A stretch of DNA of 63,289 nucleotides from Bacteroidaceae bacterium (GTDB taxonomy: Bacteria; Bacteroidota; Bacteroidia; Bacteroidales; Bacteroidaceae). Location: the NCBI GenBank assembly GCA_017631315.1, contig JAGBTN010000014.1, forward strand, positions 1-63,289, read 5' to 3'. Made by a program: the position numbers and the translations under genes. Shown in pieces: positions 15,301 through 23,065 of the stretch. Every line of letters begins with the position of its first letter. Within the stretch, counting starts at the first letter, position 1. The notes under the pieces are model-generated. The model saw only the letters and a program-made list of their open reading frames with translations, had not been told where the DNA came from and did no database searches.

Positions 15301-18300
15301 AACCGGCTGCAGACATTGCAGAAATCGGATCGAGCTTCGACAAACCGACGATAATCAGAGCCATCAAACCGATGATGACCGTCAGCTCGATGAGCAAGGC
15401 GGTAGTTCCCTTCGGTATCTCATATTTGGTTGCATATATCAATCCGCCAAATAGAATTCCCAGAACTGCAATGGCGCTGACTGCTTTAGCGAGATCGACG
15501 GCAGGTATGTCCTTGAGCATGTGAATTACACCGGCCAGAATGACCATAGCGCCGGAAAGCGCAAGCATCATCACACCGGCTTTAATAGCGTCCTTACCCG
15601 CGAAATACGATAAGCCAACGATGGCTCCAAATACGAGCAGCAACTGAGATATTGCATCGGTCGCTTTCGATACCGTGCTACTGTCAAGCTTACCCATCTC
15701 TTTCATTGCCTGTATGATGAGAAGCATCGATGCAGAAATCATAAGTATGCCGGCGCCAGCCTTCGCAGCGTTCTTTCCTGCGAATTTACTAGCTATCATA
15801 AGCGCTGCAAACGATCCAAATACAACGACGAGTGCGTCGATATTATTGGTCAGTTTTCCAGCGTCGAGTTCGCCGATGTCCTCAATTATGCTAACTAACA
15901 TTTTAAGACCAATCGCAATAGCAATTATTCCGAATGCGGAGCCGATATTTATGGAACCACACGCTTTTGCGATCAGTCCGAGAGACAATATAATCCCGAG
16001 CATCAGGCCCATAGACTTGTCGATATTGTTAAACTCCGCAGAGTCGAGTTCGATCAATGCGTCAACCATGACTTTAAGAGCACCAGCCAACGCCAGGAAC
16101 GTAAGCGATCCGGACGACAATTTTGGTACAAACTTACCAAGAACACCGACAACAATGGCCAGCGTTACAGCCATGGCGCCAAGCATAATCATGCTCTGTT
16201 TAGCTTTCTCGACGTCGAGATCGTTCATGGTCTTGAGGGCAATTGCGATCAAGAGCAGGGAGCCGGAAAGCATGACGATCGCTGTTGAAGACTTACCGAA
16301 ATCACCAAACTTCTCGATAAGTGCGACCGCTCCTGCTAATGCAGCAAGTACACCCATCAACGCGGACAGTGCGCCAACTACGGACCACAGTCGTTCGGGT
16401 TTCACCAGTGTCAAGAGTGCGACCGACGCCGCCAGAATACCGACCGCAAATGCAAGATTCAATACGCCCTGGGAAACATCCTTGAATGCGCGGGCTTTTG
16501 ACAGCCGAGTTATGGCGTCTCCGATTGTTTCGACCAGCTCGAGCGGGCTCGACAATAGTTCAAGTGCATTACCAATCTTGCCGACTGCTTTAATGAGCAT
16601 TACGCCCATTCCGATTGCAATCGCGGCGGGTAGCTTATCCTTGATGAACTTCGCAAGCGCAGCAGCTTTTTCTTTCACCCATACGAGCTTATCACCAGCT
16701 GTCTGCAAAGCAGTTTCAATGCTACTTCTAGCATTAGTGAAAGCGGTTACAAATTTTTCGTACAGTGCGTCAACGTCGAAGAAATAGTTGATGACATTTT
16801 CTTTGAAATTGATGAGTAGCGTCTCGAGGTCGTCGAGCGTTACGGAATCCATGGACTTGACAGTCTCTATAAATTCTTTTATCCGTTCGAGTCCGCCGGA
16901 CAAATATTCGCGTACGCTGGCTATGGTGTTATTGAACTCGGTTTCAACGGTACGCAGCGCAGACTGAACAGCGGGCATTTCGAGGATTGCGTTAATCAGC
17001 TCTCGGATAGCGGTGATAGCGAATCCGATTGCTTTTGCAGTGTATTCGATAGACTTCGCAAATACACTATTACCCTCGAACCAGTCTCGAAACGCGACTA
17101 GAGCATCGCCAACCATAGCAACGAGCTCCAGAATATCGACATTGACCATGCCGAGCGCACTGGAAACGGCTTTGAGACCCATTTTGACCAATCCGCCGGT
17201 AATAGATGCGAATACATCGAGCACTGCTACAATACCGTCAAATATTCTCGCAAGCTGTTTACCGCGTTTCGTAAATTCGCCAGTCGCATCATCGATGGTC
17301 CGAAGACCGGCAGCGAAATCACTAAAGGACTTGATCGCCTTATAGAGGCCAGTCGATGTTATGATGGGTTCGAACGCCTTCTTCCAAGAAGAGCCGAATA
17401 TTTTAAATACATCGACAACGCCCTTGACGGTATCCATGAGACCCTTAATGAGCATCTCTCGACCACCAAGTTCTGTCATGCTATCGGAAAGGTCGTCGAT
17501 GGACAGATTCGCCAGCTTGGACTTATCACCAATTTCCTCGATGGTGACGCCAGCCTTCTTAAGGGCTTCCAGTGTCTCTTCGCCAACAACGCCGTTAGCT
17601 ACCAGACCAACAGATTCCTGGAACTTCTTGATTGCTGCGGTTGTTTCAGAACCGATAATTCCGTCAACGCCGAATTTGTCAAGAGAGTATCCGAGGTCAA
17701 CGAGCGCCTGCTGAAGTACTTTTACCTCTTCGCCAGTGCTGCCGAATCTAAGCGTCTTCTTGATTTTTTCTACATCAACGGAGAGCTTGTTAGAAGTCTT
17801 AGTACCTACTTCGCGGATCTTAGTAAGAGCCTCTTTCAGGTACTTGGAATCAATAGCACCGGCTTTGAATGCGTTACCCAACGAACCATACTGCTTCACA
17901 AGATCATCGACATTGACGCCGTTTGCTTCAGCGCATTCTCGAATCTTGTCAGTAAAGTCCTCGGTTTCTACACCGGCATCGTTTATTCGTTTAGTGAGCT
18001 TCTCCCAGTTTGAGTTGAGGGCGTCGCCAAGGAGATTATTTCTCGCATCGGAGAAACTATTGATAATTCCTCCGAACAAATCGGACAACTGAGTCAGAAA
18101 CTCTTTAGCTTCTTCGAAGTCACCGACGATGAGTTCCCAAGTCTGGGCCCAACCGGACTGCGCGGATTCCTTCAAAGTATCCCACAGCTGAGTAAAGGTC
18201 TTAACCTTGGTAGCAGCATCTTCCATGCTCTGAGCTTCTTTAACCAGAGCGGCAGTCTGCTCAGCGCTGTAGCCCATAGAGGCTGCGTACTCTTTTGCGC

Positions 18301-19138
18301 CCTCAACGGTAAACTTCCTAAGAGTATTGTTAAGAACATCGGCAGTGATCCAGCCGTGTTTAAGAGATTCTCGGAAAGAGCCCTCTTTCTCGATCATCTC
18401 ATCGACCGCAATACCGTGCTCTCGAGCAGTCTCTTTCAATGCCAACTGGAACTTTTCGCCACCCATACCGGCGTTAACGACAGAGTTCCAGTCCATCAGC
18501 TTAACCGTACCGGCTGCAAGAGCCTGAGAAAGCTGGTACATCGCAGTAGATGCCTGCTGAGAAGTAGAGCCGGACGCTGCTGCAAGGTTCGCGATACCCT
18601 GAATTGCAGACGCTGCTTCCTCAAGTCCAACACCGGCCGCCGTGAACGTACCGATGTTTCGAGTCATCTCTGCGAAATTATAAATAGTCTTGTCAGCGTA
18701 CAGGTTAAGCTCGTTCAAGACTCTCGTGACATCGGCCATCGTAGTGCCCTTACTTGCCGTATTGGACATGATGGTCTGAACCGCGTTGATCTTGGTTTCG
18801 TATTCGGAGAAACCAGTCGTAATCGGGTCAATCGTGAGCGCCTTAACGATGCGTTTGCCTGCATTTACTGCGGAGTTCGTGATGTTGGCGAGGGCCGTTA
18901 CAGCCATTACCTCAAATGCAGAGAAACCGCTTCGTGCATTCTCGACGCCTTTGTTGATCGGCGACAGGTCGACTTTCTTAGCAGAAGCCGATATGTTCTC
19001 GAACCCCTTAGCGGCGCTATCCATTTTGAGACTCTTCTTTAACTTATCAAGAGTCGACATGGTGGTTTTGACGTTCTGTTCGAAGTGTCGGTTATCGAAT
19101 TGCATCGATACGACTCTTTCGTCAACCGTCTTGCTCAT
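12395..19138 (-). CDS. tape measure protein with embedded peptidoglycan-binding domain
   Basis: 2247 residues, the largest gene. The N-terminal region holds the tape measure domain (FSEYETKINAVQTIMSNTASKGTT, TRNIGTFTAAGVGLEEAASAIQGIANLAA). At about residues 460-535 a PG_binding_1 domain is inserted (GEEVKVLQQALVDLGYSLDK, then GIIGSETTAAIKKFQESVG). A long membrane-active region with many hydrophobic helices spans about 880-1500. Near 1600-1850 three close copies of a 65-residue unit share NLPSTGGKWQEWFGGK. The protein sets tail length and probably enters the envelope during DNA injection. A tail of over 300 nm would fit the usual length rule. Confidence 0.95.
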   Translation of the reverse strand: MSKTVDERVVSMQFDNRHFEQNVKTTMSTLDKLKKSLKMDSAAKGFENISASAKKVDLSPINKGVENARSGFSAFEVMAVTALANITNSAVNAGKRIVKALTIDPITTGFSEYETKINAVQTIMSNTASKGTTMADVTRVLNELNLYADKTIYNFAEMTRNIGTFTAAGVGLEEAASAIQGIANLAAASGSTSQQASTAMYQLSQALAAGTVKLMDWNSVVNAGMGGEKFQLALKETAREHGIAVDEMIEKEGSFRESLKHGWITADVLNNTLRKFTVEGAKEYAASMGYSAEQTAALVKEAQSMEDAATKVKTFTQLWDTLKESAQSGWAQTWELIVGDFEEAKEFLTQLSDLFGGIINSFSDARNNLLGDALNSNWEKLTKRINDAGVETEDFTDKIRECAEANGVNVDDLVKQYGSLGNAFKAGAIDSKYLKEALTKIREVGTKTSNKLSVDVEKIKKTLRFGSTGEEVKVLQQALVDLGYSLDKFGVDGIIGSETTAAIKKFQESVGLVANGVVGEETLEALKKAGVTIEEIGDKSKLANLSIDDLSDSMTELGGREMLIKGLMDTVKGVVDVFKIFGSSWKKAFEPIITSTGLYKAIKSFSDFAAGLRTIDDATGEFTKRGKQLARIFDGIVAVLDVFASITGGLVKMGLKAVSSALGMVNVDILELVAMVGDALVAFRDWFEGNSVFAKSIEYTAKAIGFAITAIRELINAILEMPAVQSALRTVETEFNNTIASVREYLSGGLERIKEFIETVKSMDSVTLDDLETLLINFKENVINYFFDVDALYEKFVTAFTNARSSIETALQTAGDKLVWVKEKAAALAKFIKDKLPAAIAIGMGVMLIKAVGKIGNALELLSSPLELVETIGDAITRLSKARAFKDVSQGVLNLAFAVGILAASVALLTLVKPERLWSVVGALSALMGVLAALAGAVALIEKFGDFGKSSTAIVMLSGSLLLIAIALKTMNDLDVEKAKQSMIMLGAMAVTLAIVVGVLGKFVPKLSSGSLTFLALAGALKVMVDALIELDSAEFNNIDKSMGLMLGIILSLGLIAKACGSINIGSAFGIIAIAIGLKMLVSIIEDIGELDAGKLTNNIDALVVVFGSFAALMIASKFAGKNAAKAGAGILMISASMLLIIQAMKEMGKLDSSTVSKATDAISQLLLVFGAIVGLSYFAGKDAIKAGVMMLALSGAMVILAGVIHMLKDIPAVDLAKAVSAIAVLGILFGGLIYATKYEIPKGTTALLIELTVIIGLMALIIVGLSKLDPISAMSAAGSLSLLMGTFTGVLTAIGRNKVMTVKEIGKTALSLAALTGVTALLAQIIGKLASCNPSGVMTIAASLSVLLLTMAGVLTIISMNPVMTMAAIGKSSVALLALTGIVALLAQIIGALAKCEPKNALEIATALSILLLSMSAVCVILGGVGTVAIPALAGIGVLAALIVSIGALMIAIGALAEHYPGMERFLDTGIVMLEKIGTGIGAFVGGIVGGALGSMSSGLPAIGRNMSAFMDELQPFIDGISAMDPAAAEGAKTLAETILILTAADVLSGLTSWFTGGTSLVDFGKEIATFGPYMREYAESMSGVDTSVVESSANAANALAKLAKNLPSTGGKWQEWFGGKNLKTFGGQLVAFGTCLSNYSKSITENGGIDKDAITDSAEAAKGLADIASNLPSTGGKWQEWFGGKNLATFGSQLALFGRYLATYSRNITADGGIDSKAIAKSADAAKGLANVSSNLPSTGGKWQEWFGGKSLSTFGSQLELFGKSISKYSKTISGENAIDIDAINTSVTASKSLAQLANNLPSYHVFDGKSTPTEFGAEIEAFGKSIGAYCASLSGADMSSLSSSITQANRLVNMIKGMAGLDISGTSAFVTGLQTLAQAGISGFVNTFAASHAQASTAVTNFINASVKGITNRVAQFNAAGKLIMTNLVAGIRSNGAAVSSATANIVSGALTRITSRSSAFLTAGRALVTNLSIGMTSTSVTAANAITTIIDTTLTRIRAKSVEFNSTGQMLMIKFIAGIRSKDPGVSSAFSTITAGGLSKVRNYYTNFYDVGKYLAQGFAAGITADTWRAEAAAKAMAKKAKEAAEKELDENSPSKEFYKIGAFVAQGFALGIQGDTRKSTSAATNMASSAIDTVRGAISRIADAINGELDTQPTIRPILDLSNVEAGTGRLQAIFSSQQAMSVSASLNRNTHSDAQTEASTVKAGSTFQFTQINNSPKALSRNEIYRQTSNQFSAFERMVKA
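13886..14320 (-). repeat. tandem repeat in the tape measure gene, period about 195 bp
   Basis: The DNA coding for NLPSTGGKWQEWFGGK recurs at about 13890, 14086 and 14281 with few changes. A more distant copy continues to the left (NLPSYHVFDGK). Recent tandem duplication is likely, with possible length variation between related phages. Confidence 0.8.
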
Positions 19139-19512
19139 AGCCTAGTAACCTCCCTCCATGCATCATCCGCTAGTTTATCAAATATGGGCTGGATAGCGGG
19201 ATTGATGTAATCTCTACCCTGTACCCAGCCGCCAGTTCCAGTGCCGTGTCCGTACTGTAATATGATAGCAATAGGGACACCGTTGTTAACATTCGCATTT
19301 CCGAATGTAAGGCTGGTCTTACCACTTTCTCTCTCAATCGTGTAGTACCAAGAAGCAGCGGTTATACCAGAGTCGACAGGTGTTGCAGACGCAAGGGCGG
19401 CCACTCCCGCTCGACCATATTTGTCAAGGACTTTGAGATAACGGTCAGCTCTCGCGTTCCTTAGAAACTTGGTAGTTTTAGTGAAATCGCCCTTGTGTCT
19501 GAGTGTGATCAT
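19135..19512 (-). CDS. HK97 gp10-like neck/tail-completion protein
   Basis: 125 residues: MITLRHKGDFTKTTKFLRNA, then the TPVDSGITAASWYYTIE motif and GVPIAIILQYGHGTGTGGWVQGRDYINPAIQP, all characteristic of the HK97-gp10 family that binds between head and tail. It overlaps the start of the tape measure gene. Such genes usually lie before the major tail gene; here it follows the lysis cassette. Confidence 0.85.
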   Translation of the reverse strand: MITLRHKGDFTKTTKFLRNARADRYLKVLDKYGRAGVAALASATPVDSGITAASWYYTIERESGKTSLTFGNANVNNGVPIAIILQYGHGTGTGGWVQGRDYINPAIQPIFDKLADDAWREVTRL

Positions 19513-19524
19513 ACGTATACTCCT

Positions 19525-20100
19525 TTATGCGATATCCATATGAACATGCTTACTGTCAATCTTGTAAGCATAGCGAATTTCAGGATGCTTCTGGACCTCT
19601 GCAAGAATCTGGTCAGCAGTCTTGCCCTTGATGCTGAAATCCATAGCTTTGCCGCTCAGATGACGGCTATTGGAAACGCCACCGACGTTCGCATTGTGTC
19701 GGGTGCATCGTACGCCGCTAGTAACAGTAGCTGCGCCGCCGAGATTCTTTCGAATAATATCGGCAACTCGAATAAGCTTCTCCTGTGGTTCAGTAGCGAA
19801 TCCCTTACAGTACTTGCCGCCGCATTTGCACTTAAACTCATCTCTGGTGAAGTACTTGATATCAGTCCACCAATTGAGACTGGTACTCTTACTTTCGACT
19901 TTCTTGAAGCCAGTTCCAGCAGCAATGTGCTCGAGAATCTTCTTCTTAGTCGCATTACCAAAGACTCCATCTTCGGCGAGTCCGTTATCATGCTGGAAAT
20001 CCTTGGTGGCCGCTTTAGAGTCGGCGCCCCAGATTCCATCAACATCTTCCGTGTAATAGCCAAGGTATCGCAACAGGCATTGCTTTTGATCGTTCGTCAT
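19525..20100 (-). CDS. endolysin: peptidoglycan-binding domain plus M15 peptidase
   Basis: 191 residues. Residues 1-60 are a PG_binding_1 domain (LLRYLGYYTEDVDGIWG, DSKAATKDFQHDNGLAEDGVFG). Residues 75-191 are a Peptidase_M15_3 domain with the zinc ligands in SRHLSGKAMDF and KHVHMDI and the CKCGGKYC segment typical of this subgroup. It should cut peptide bonds in the cell wall at lysis (D-Ala-containing cross-links or stem peptides). It follows two holin-like genes, forming a lysis cassette that is placed inside the tail module. Confidence 0.9.
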   Translation of the reverse strand: MTNDQKQCLLRYLGYYTEDVDGIWGADSKAATKDFQHDNGLAEDGVFGNATKKKILEHIAAGTGFKKVESKSTSLNWWTDIKYFTRDEFKCKCGGKYCKGFATEPQEKLIRVADIIRKNLGGAATVTSGVRCTRHNANVGGVSNSRHLSGKAMDFSIKGKTADQILAEVQKHPEIRYAYKIDSKHVHMDIA

Positions 20101-20125
20101 ACAGCATCCTCCTAAATATATTTAG

Positions 20126-20449
20126 TTAGTTGTCAGTGTCGTCGACCGCGTCCTTGAACTGGGTAATAGTCTGGATGACCTTATCGTAGCCAATCATTGC
20201 GCAGAGCCAGCTCATGAACACAAACGTGATGATACTAACCGCGATCTGAGCGGTGAATGTGGCGCCGGTAGCAACCACATAACAAACGCCAATTACAGTG
20301 GACAGCACCAGAGACACGGTACCAGCCAGAGTATTGGCGTGATAGGGCTTGTTGTGCTCAGTCAGGATCTTCTTGACCGCTTCAGTAACCAGGCCGATCA
20401 GGGCAGAAACAACCACCAGACCAGTCATAAAAAACTGCATGTTACTCAT
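20126..20449 (-). CDS. holin-like membrane protein, 107 aa
   Basis: Start taken at ATG 20449 (MSNMQFFMTG), which has GGAGG nine bases upstream; the ATG at 20458 abuts that site and is less likely. Three hydrophobic segments (FFMTGLVVVSALIGLVTEAV, LAGTVSLVLSTVIGVCYVVA, IAVSIITFVFMSWLCAMIGY) and an acidic tail fit a phage holin. It overlaps the stop of the preceding membrane gene (ATGAGTAA) and precedes the endolysin. Confidence 0.75.
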   Translation of the reverse strand: MSNMQFFMTGLVVVSALIGLVTEAVKKILTEHNKPYHANTLAGTVSLVLSTVIGVCYVVATGATFTAQIAVSIITFVFMSWLCAMIGYDKVIQTITQFKDAVDDTDN

Positions 20450-20729
20450 TCGTTCCATCCTCCATTTGTTCTAATTCTCGGTTCAGACGCTCTTCCCGTT
20501 TCTCAAAGAACGTCTCGAAAAGCGCTTTTAGGAAATATCCGAGCATTACACCGATAATGGTATCGGCGATCGTGCTGGAAAGGGTTTCTGCGATCTGCTC
20601 TTTGCCCATAAATGCAAGAATATAAGACATCTGCAAATCGATCAGGGCGATAGTTAAAATCGCAAAAACCGCTTTCTTAGTGAAAGTAGTGAGCTTCGAA
20701 TTATATCGTTTCTGCTGTTCGTCAGTCAT
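20442..20729 (-). CDS. small membrane protein, likely holin partner, 95 aa
   Basis: Start at 20729 (MTDEQQKRYNSK) with AAGGGGTGAGACG upstream. Two hydrophobic segments (AVFAILTIALIDLQMSYILAFMG and TIADTIIGVMLGYFLKALFE) are followed by a highly charged tail (KREERLNRELEQMEDGTNE). Translationally coupled to the next holin-like gene. The pair could be holin and antiholin; which one plays which role cannot be told. Confidence 0.65.
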   Translation of the reverse strand: MTDEQQKRYNSKLTTFTKKAVFAILTIALIDLQMSYILAFMGKEQIAETLSSTIADTIIGVMLGYFLKALFETFFEKREERLNRELEQMEDGTNE

Positions 20730-20733
20730 CGTC

Positions 20734-21285
20734 TCACCCCTTCGTATTGAGTTTCTTAAGGCGTTCCGCATTCAGCGCAGCGTTTCGAGCATTTACATCC
20801 TGCGGCTTCATTTTCTTCTGAGGTCTGTTCTTGATTTCACACACGCGAACCAATGTAAGCAGCTTATTCAGGTGCCACTTCTGGCATTCGAATGGGATTT
20901 GAAACGCAATCATCCAGTAGTATATCAGCTCAGCCGTAATCCGCTCGCTGCTGCTTTTAGAAGCGGCTTCGTTGTGAAACGTCGTAGCGGTCATAGGTGC
21001 GTCAATATACTTCTGGATTTTTTCAATTGCGCCTCTCGTTTGGACGAGTCGTTCATAGACATCATCCTTGACATTCTGTGTGATTGTCATGAACTTTATA
21101 TAGTCCAAGATCTCCTCGTCCGTCTTATTGGATGTACCAAGGAACGGTTTACAATACTTGGACTCCCATTTTGAAAGAGAAACCAGGGAATGCTCGAATT
21201 GTAAGGTCAGCGCTTTCTTGAATGTTACGAATACTTCCTTCTTTTCGTCCCAATGCTCGAGCGCCGGTAATGTAAGTTCAAGCAT
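20734..21285 (-). CDS. tail assembly protein (second tail-chaperone gene)
   Basis: Start at 21285 (MLELTLPALEHWDEKKEVFV) with a strong AGGAGGATCGGT site. LEHSLVSLSKWESKYCKPFLG and ELIYYWMIAFQIPFECQKWHLNKLLTLVRVC recur, as I recall, in the gene between the first tail chaperone and the tape measure in many Gram-positive phages. The frame is open further upstream (to 21483), overlapping the chaperone in the +1 frame, but an independent start is more likely here. Confidence 0.75.
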   Translation of the reverse strand: MLELTLPALEHWDEKKEVFVTFKKALTLQFEHSLVSLSKWESKYCKPFLGTSNKTDEEILDYIKFMTITQNVKDDVYERLVQTRGAIEKIQKYIDAPMTATTFHNEAASKSSSERITAELIYYWMIAFQIPFECQKWHLNKLLTLVRVCEIKNRPQKKMKPQDVNARNAALNAERLKKLNTKG

Positions 21286-21313
21286 ACCGATCCTCCTAGT
21301 ATTTTCTTGGTTA

Positions 21314-21688
21314 TTACTTAGTCGCCTTGTCTGCAGCAGGGACAATCGCATTGACGAACTTCGCAGCGGCGTCCGCATCGGTAGACAGCTCCATAAACAG
21401 AATGGAGTATGCCTCAGTCTGGGCAAACGCATCGGAGAGCTCCTTGGACTTGACGAAGCGCTTACCATCGGCACTCTTTTCACCGTAAGCCTTCAGGATC
21501 AGTTCCTTGAACACTTTAACGATTGCGGGTGCATCCTGGGCAGCGACGATGCGGCTGATCATTTCGGACAGGCCGCCGGTAGTACTCAGCTCCATTTCCA
21601 TGATCTCGGCGCGGGACAGGTTGAAATAAAAGTCCTCGGTTCTCTCGACCTCGTTGTAGTCGACGTAAGTGATGGTTTTCTTAAGCAT
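21314..21688 (-). CDS. tail assembly chaperone
   Basis: 124 residues: MLKKTITYVDYNEVERTEDFYFNLSRAEIMEMELS is the classic opening of tail chaperones in Firmicutes siphophages. It follows the major tail protein after an intrinsic terminator and precedes the second chaperone. ATG at 21688 with GGAGAAAAACT upstream. Confidence 0.85.
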   Translation of the reverse strand: MLKKTITYVDYNEVERTEDFYFNLSRAEIMEMELSTTGGLSEMISRIVAAQDAPAIVKVFKELILKAYGEKSADGKRFVKSKELSDAFAQTEAYSILFMELSTDADAAAKFVNAIVPAADKATK

Positions 21689-21709
21689 AGTTTTTCTCCT
21701 TTCAAAATT

Positions 21710-21742
21710 AAAAAAGGGATCCCGCGGTTAAACGGGACCCCC
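21710..21742 (-). terminator. intrinsic terminator after the major tail gene
   Basis: GGGGGTCCCG-TTTAA-CCGCGGGATCCC hairpin followed by TTTTTT on the minus strand. Placed right after the major tail gene, it would lower downstream expression relative to the abundant head and tail proteins. Confidence 0.85.
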
Positions 21743-21765
21743 ATAAATATGTTGCAGTATACTGC

Positions 21766-22413
21766 TTACTTCAGCATCTGAGCGATTTCGTCGGGCAGAG
21801 GCAGGTAAGCTTCTGCTTCGGCGGTACCGTACAGGGCATCTTCCAGAGCCTTCAGCTTAGCAGTATCGACCTTAGTGGAGTCGATTTCCAGGTAAGCGGT
21901 GGGCTTCATGCCGGTAACATTGACGGGAGTGGTCGCGATTTCCCAAGACATGTTCATAGCCTCAGGGCTATCGTTGATGGTGCCGTAAGAAGTCTCGGAA
22001 GGAGATGCCTGGCAGCCATAAACCAGGTGCAGCTTGTAGCCGTGCTCGGTACCGTCGACGTCGTTGCCGATAGTGGTACGGACGCACAGACCGAAGATAG
22101 CACGGTCCTGCTGACCTGCGTACACACCGGGAGCGATTTCCTTGTTACCCAGGCAGGCGTTGAACTCCTCGGGATAGGTATACGCCTCGATGGTTGCGCC
22201 GAATTCCTCAGCAGACATCAGGTTGATGTACTTGGAGTCATCGGCCCACAGAGCAGTGGGTTCAGCACCAGAAGGGTTCTTGTTGAATGCGGTCAGGCCG
22301 TTCCAAGCCACACCACCAGAGTAGGCGTTGTCCTGCATGGGGTACATAACACCCATTCGTACGCCGGCTTCATACAGCTTCTTACCAGTTTCGTTCCATA
22401 CGATTCTAGACAT
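21766..22413 (-). CDS. major tail (tube) protein
   Basis: 215 residues. MSRIVWNETGKKLYEAGVRMGVMYPM..., AYSGGVAWNGLTAFNKNPSGAEPT and EEFGATIEAYTYPEEFNACLG match the phage tail-tube family of Gram-positive siphophages. ATG at 22413 with AAGGAGGACTACCATT upstream. It follows the head-completion genes and is followed by a terminator and the tail chaperone, the standard order. Confidence 0.9.
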   Translation of the reverse strand: MSRIVWNETGKKLYEAGVRMGVMYPMQDNAYSGGVAWNGLTAFNKNPSGAEPTALWADDSKYINLMSAEEFGATIEAYTYPEEFNACLGNKEIAPGVYAGQQDRAIFGLCVRTTIGNDVDGTEHGYKLHLVYGCQASPSETSYGTINDSPEAMNMSWEIATTPVNVTGMKPTAYLEIDSTKVDTAKLKALEDALYGTAEAEAYLPLPDEIAQMLK

Positions 22414-22427
22414 AATGGTAGTCCTCC

Positions 22428-22733
22428 TTAATAATATAGTTTGAATGCGTCATGATTGAGACCATCGGCAGTATAATGTCGTTCGTGCTTACATCGAGGA
22501 AGTCTCGACACTTTCATCACGATCTCACTATCGGGGTCAGAATCGATGACTATTACTTCGTACTCCAGCGACTGCTTATACACTTCATCATCGGCGTGTG
22601 CGTTGTCAATGTTATAGCGCGAATAAACAATCGCTGGGTACTGCATCTTAACTGACGCAGGGGGCTGAAAATATACGTTTTGACTTCCGAGGAGTTTCTC
22701 CAACATAGTCTGCAGTTTAAGCCTGCTGTGCAT
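22428..22733 (-). CDS. tail terminator / neck protein, 101 aa
   Basis: MHSRLKLQTMLEKLLGSQNVYFQPPASVKMQYPAIVYSRYNIDNAHADDEVY has the pattern of small tail-completion (minor capsid/tail terminator) proteins: LQxxLExLLGSxxVYFQPP..MxYPAIVY. It lies directly before the major tail gene and overlaps the preceding head-closure gene by 17 bp. Confidence 0.75.
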   Translation of the reverse strand: MHSRLKLQTMLEKLLGSQNVYFQPPASVKMQYPAIVYSRYNIDNAHADDEVYKQSLEYEVIVIDSDPDSEIVMKVSRLPRCKHERHYTADGLNHDAFKLYY

Positions 22734-23040
22734 TGTACTCGCCTCCCAACGTCAGAATAAGCCGCGGACGTAAAACTTCGGCTCTTGTGACCTCCCATTT
22801 TTCGCCCATGAAAGTTGCGTACCGTATGGCCTGTACATGTTCAAACGCATACGGATTCGCAACGATGCTGATCCGGTTCACGATAGTAATCTTATCGTGG
22901 ACTTGATCAGTTGGCTGGTGCTGGAAAGAATTCTGGAGCTGATCTCCTTTGTAGGATTTCTCCGTAATTACGTCTTCCCAAACACCAGGTTTGGTCTCGG
23001 TTTGGGTAGCGAAACCAATTTTTCCAGACCATTTAGCCAT
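22717..23040 (-). CDS. head-closure / head-completion protein, 107 aa
   Basis: MAKWSGKIGFATQTETKPGVWEDVITEKSYKGDQLQNSFQHQ..., FEHVQAIRYATFMGEKWEVTRAEVLRPRLILTLGGEYN. I recognise this as a conserved small protein between capsid and tail genes of Firmicutes phages (DUF7253-like, from memory). Its location between the capsid gene and the tail terminator supports a role in head closure. Confidence 0.75.
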   Translation of the reverse strand: MAKWSGKIGFATQTETKPGVWEDVITEKSYKGDQLQNSFQHQPTDQVHDKITIVNRISIVANPYAFEHVQAIRYATFMGEKWEVTRAEVLRPRLILTLGGEYNAQQA

Positions 23041-23065
23041 TTTGAATTTTCTCCCTTACGGTAGA

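Noticed and set aside
15675-16787. Long plus-strand frame (370 codons) within the tape measure gene
   Set aside because: It is a mirror of the well-supported tape measure gene on the other strand, has no ribosome site and an unnatural Ser/Ile/Pro-rich composition.
21285-21688. Programmed frameshift between the two tail-chaperone genes
   Set aside because: The second frame is open far upstream, but there is no clear slippery site near the end of the first gene, and the second gene has a strong ribosome site of its own at 21285. Not excluded, only unsupported.
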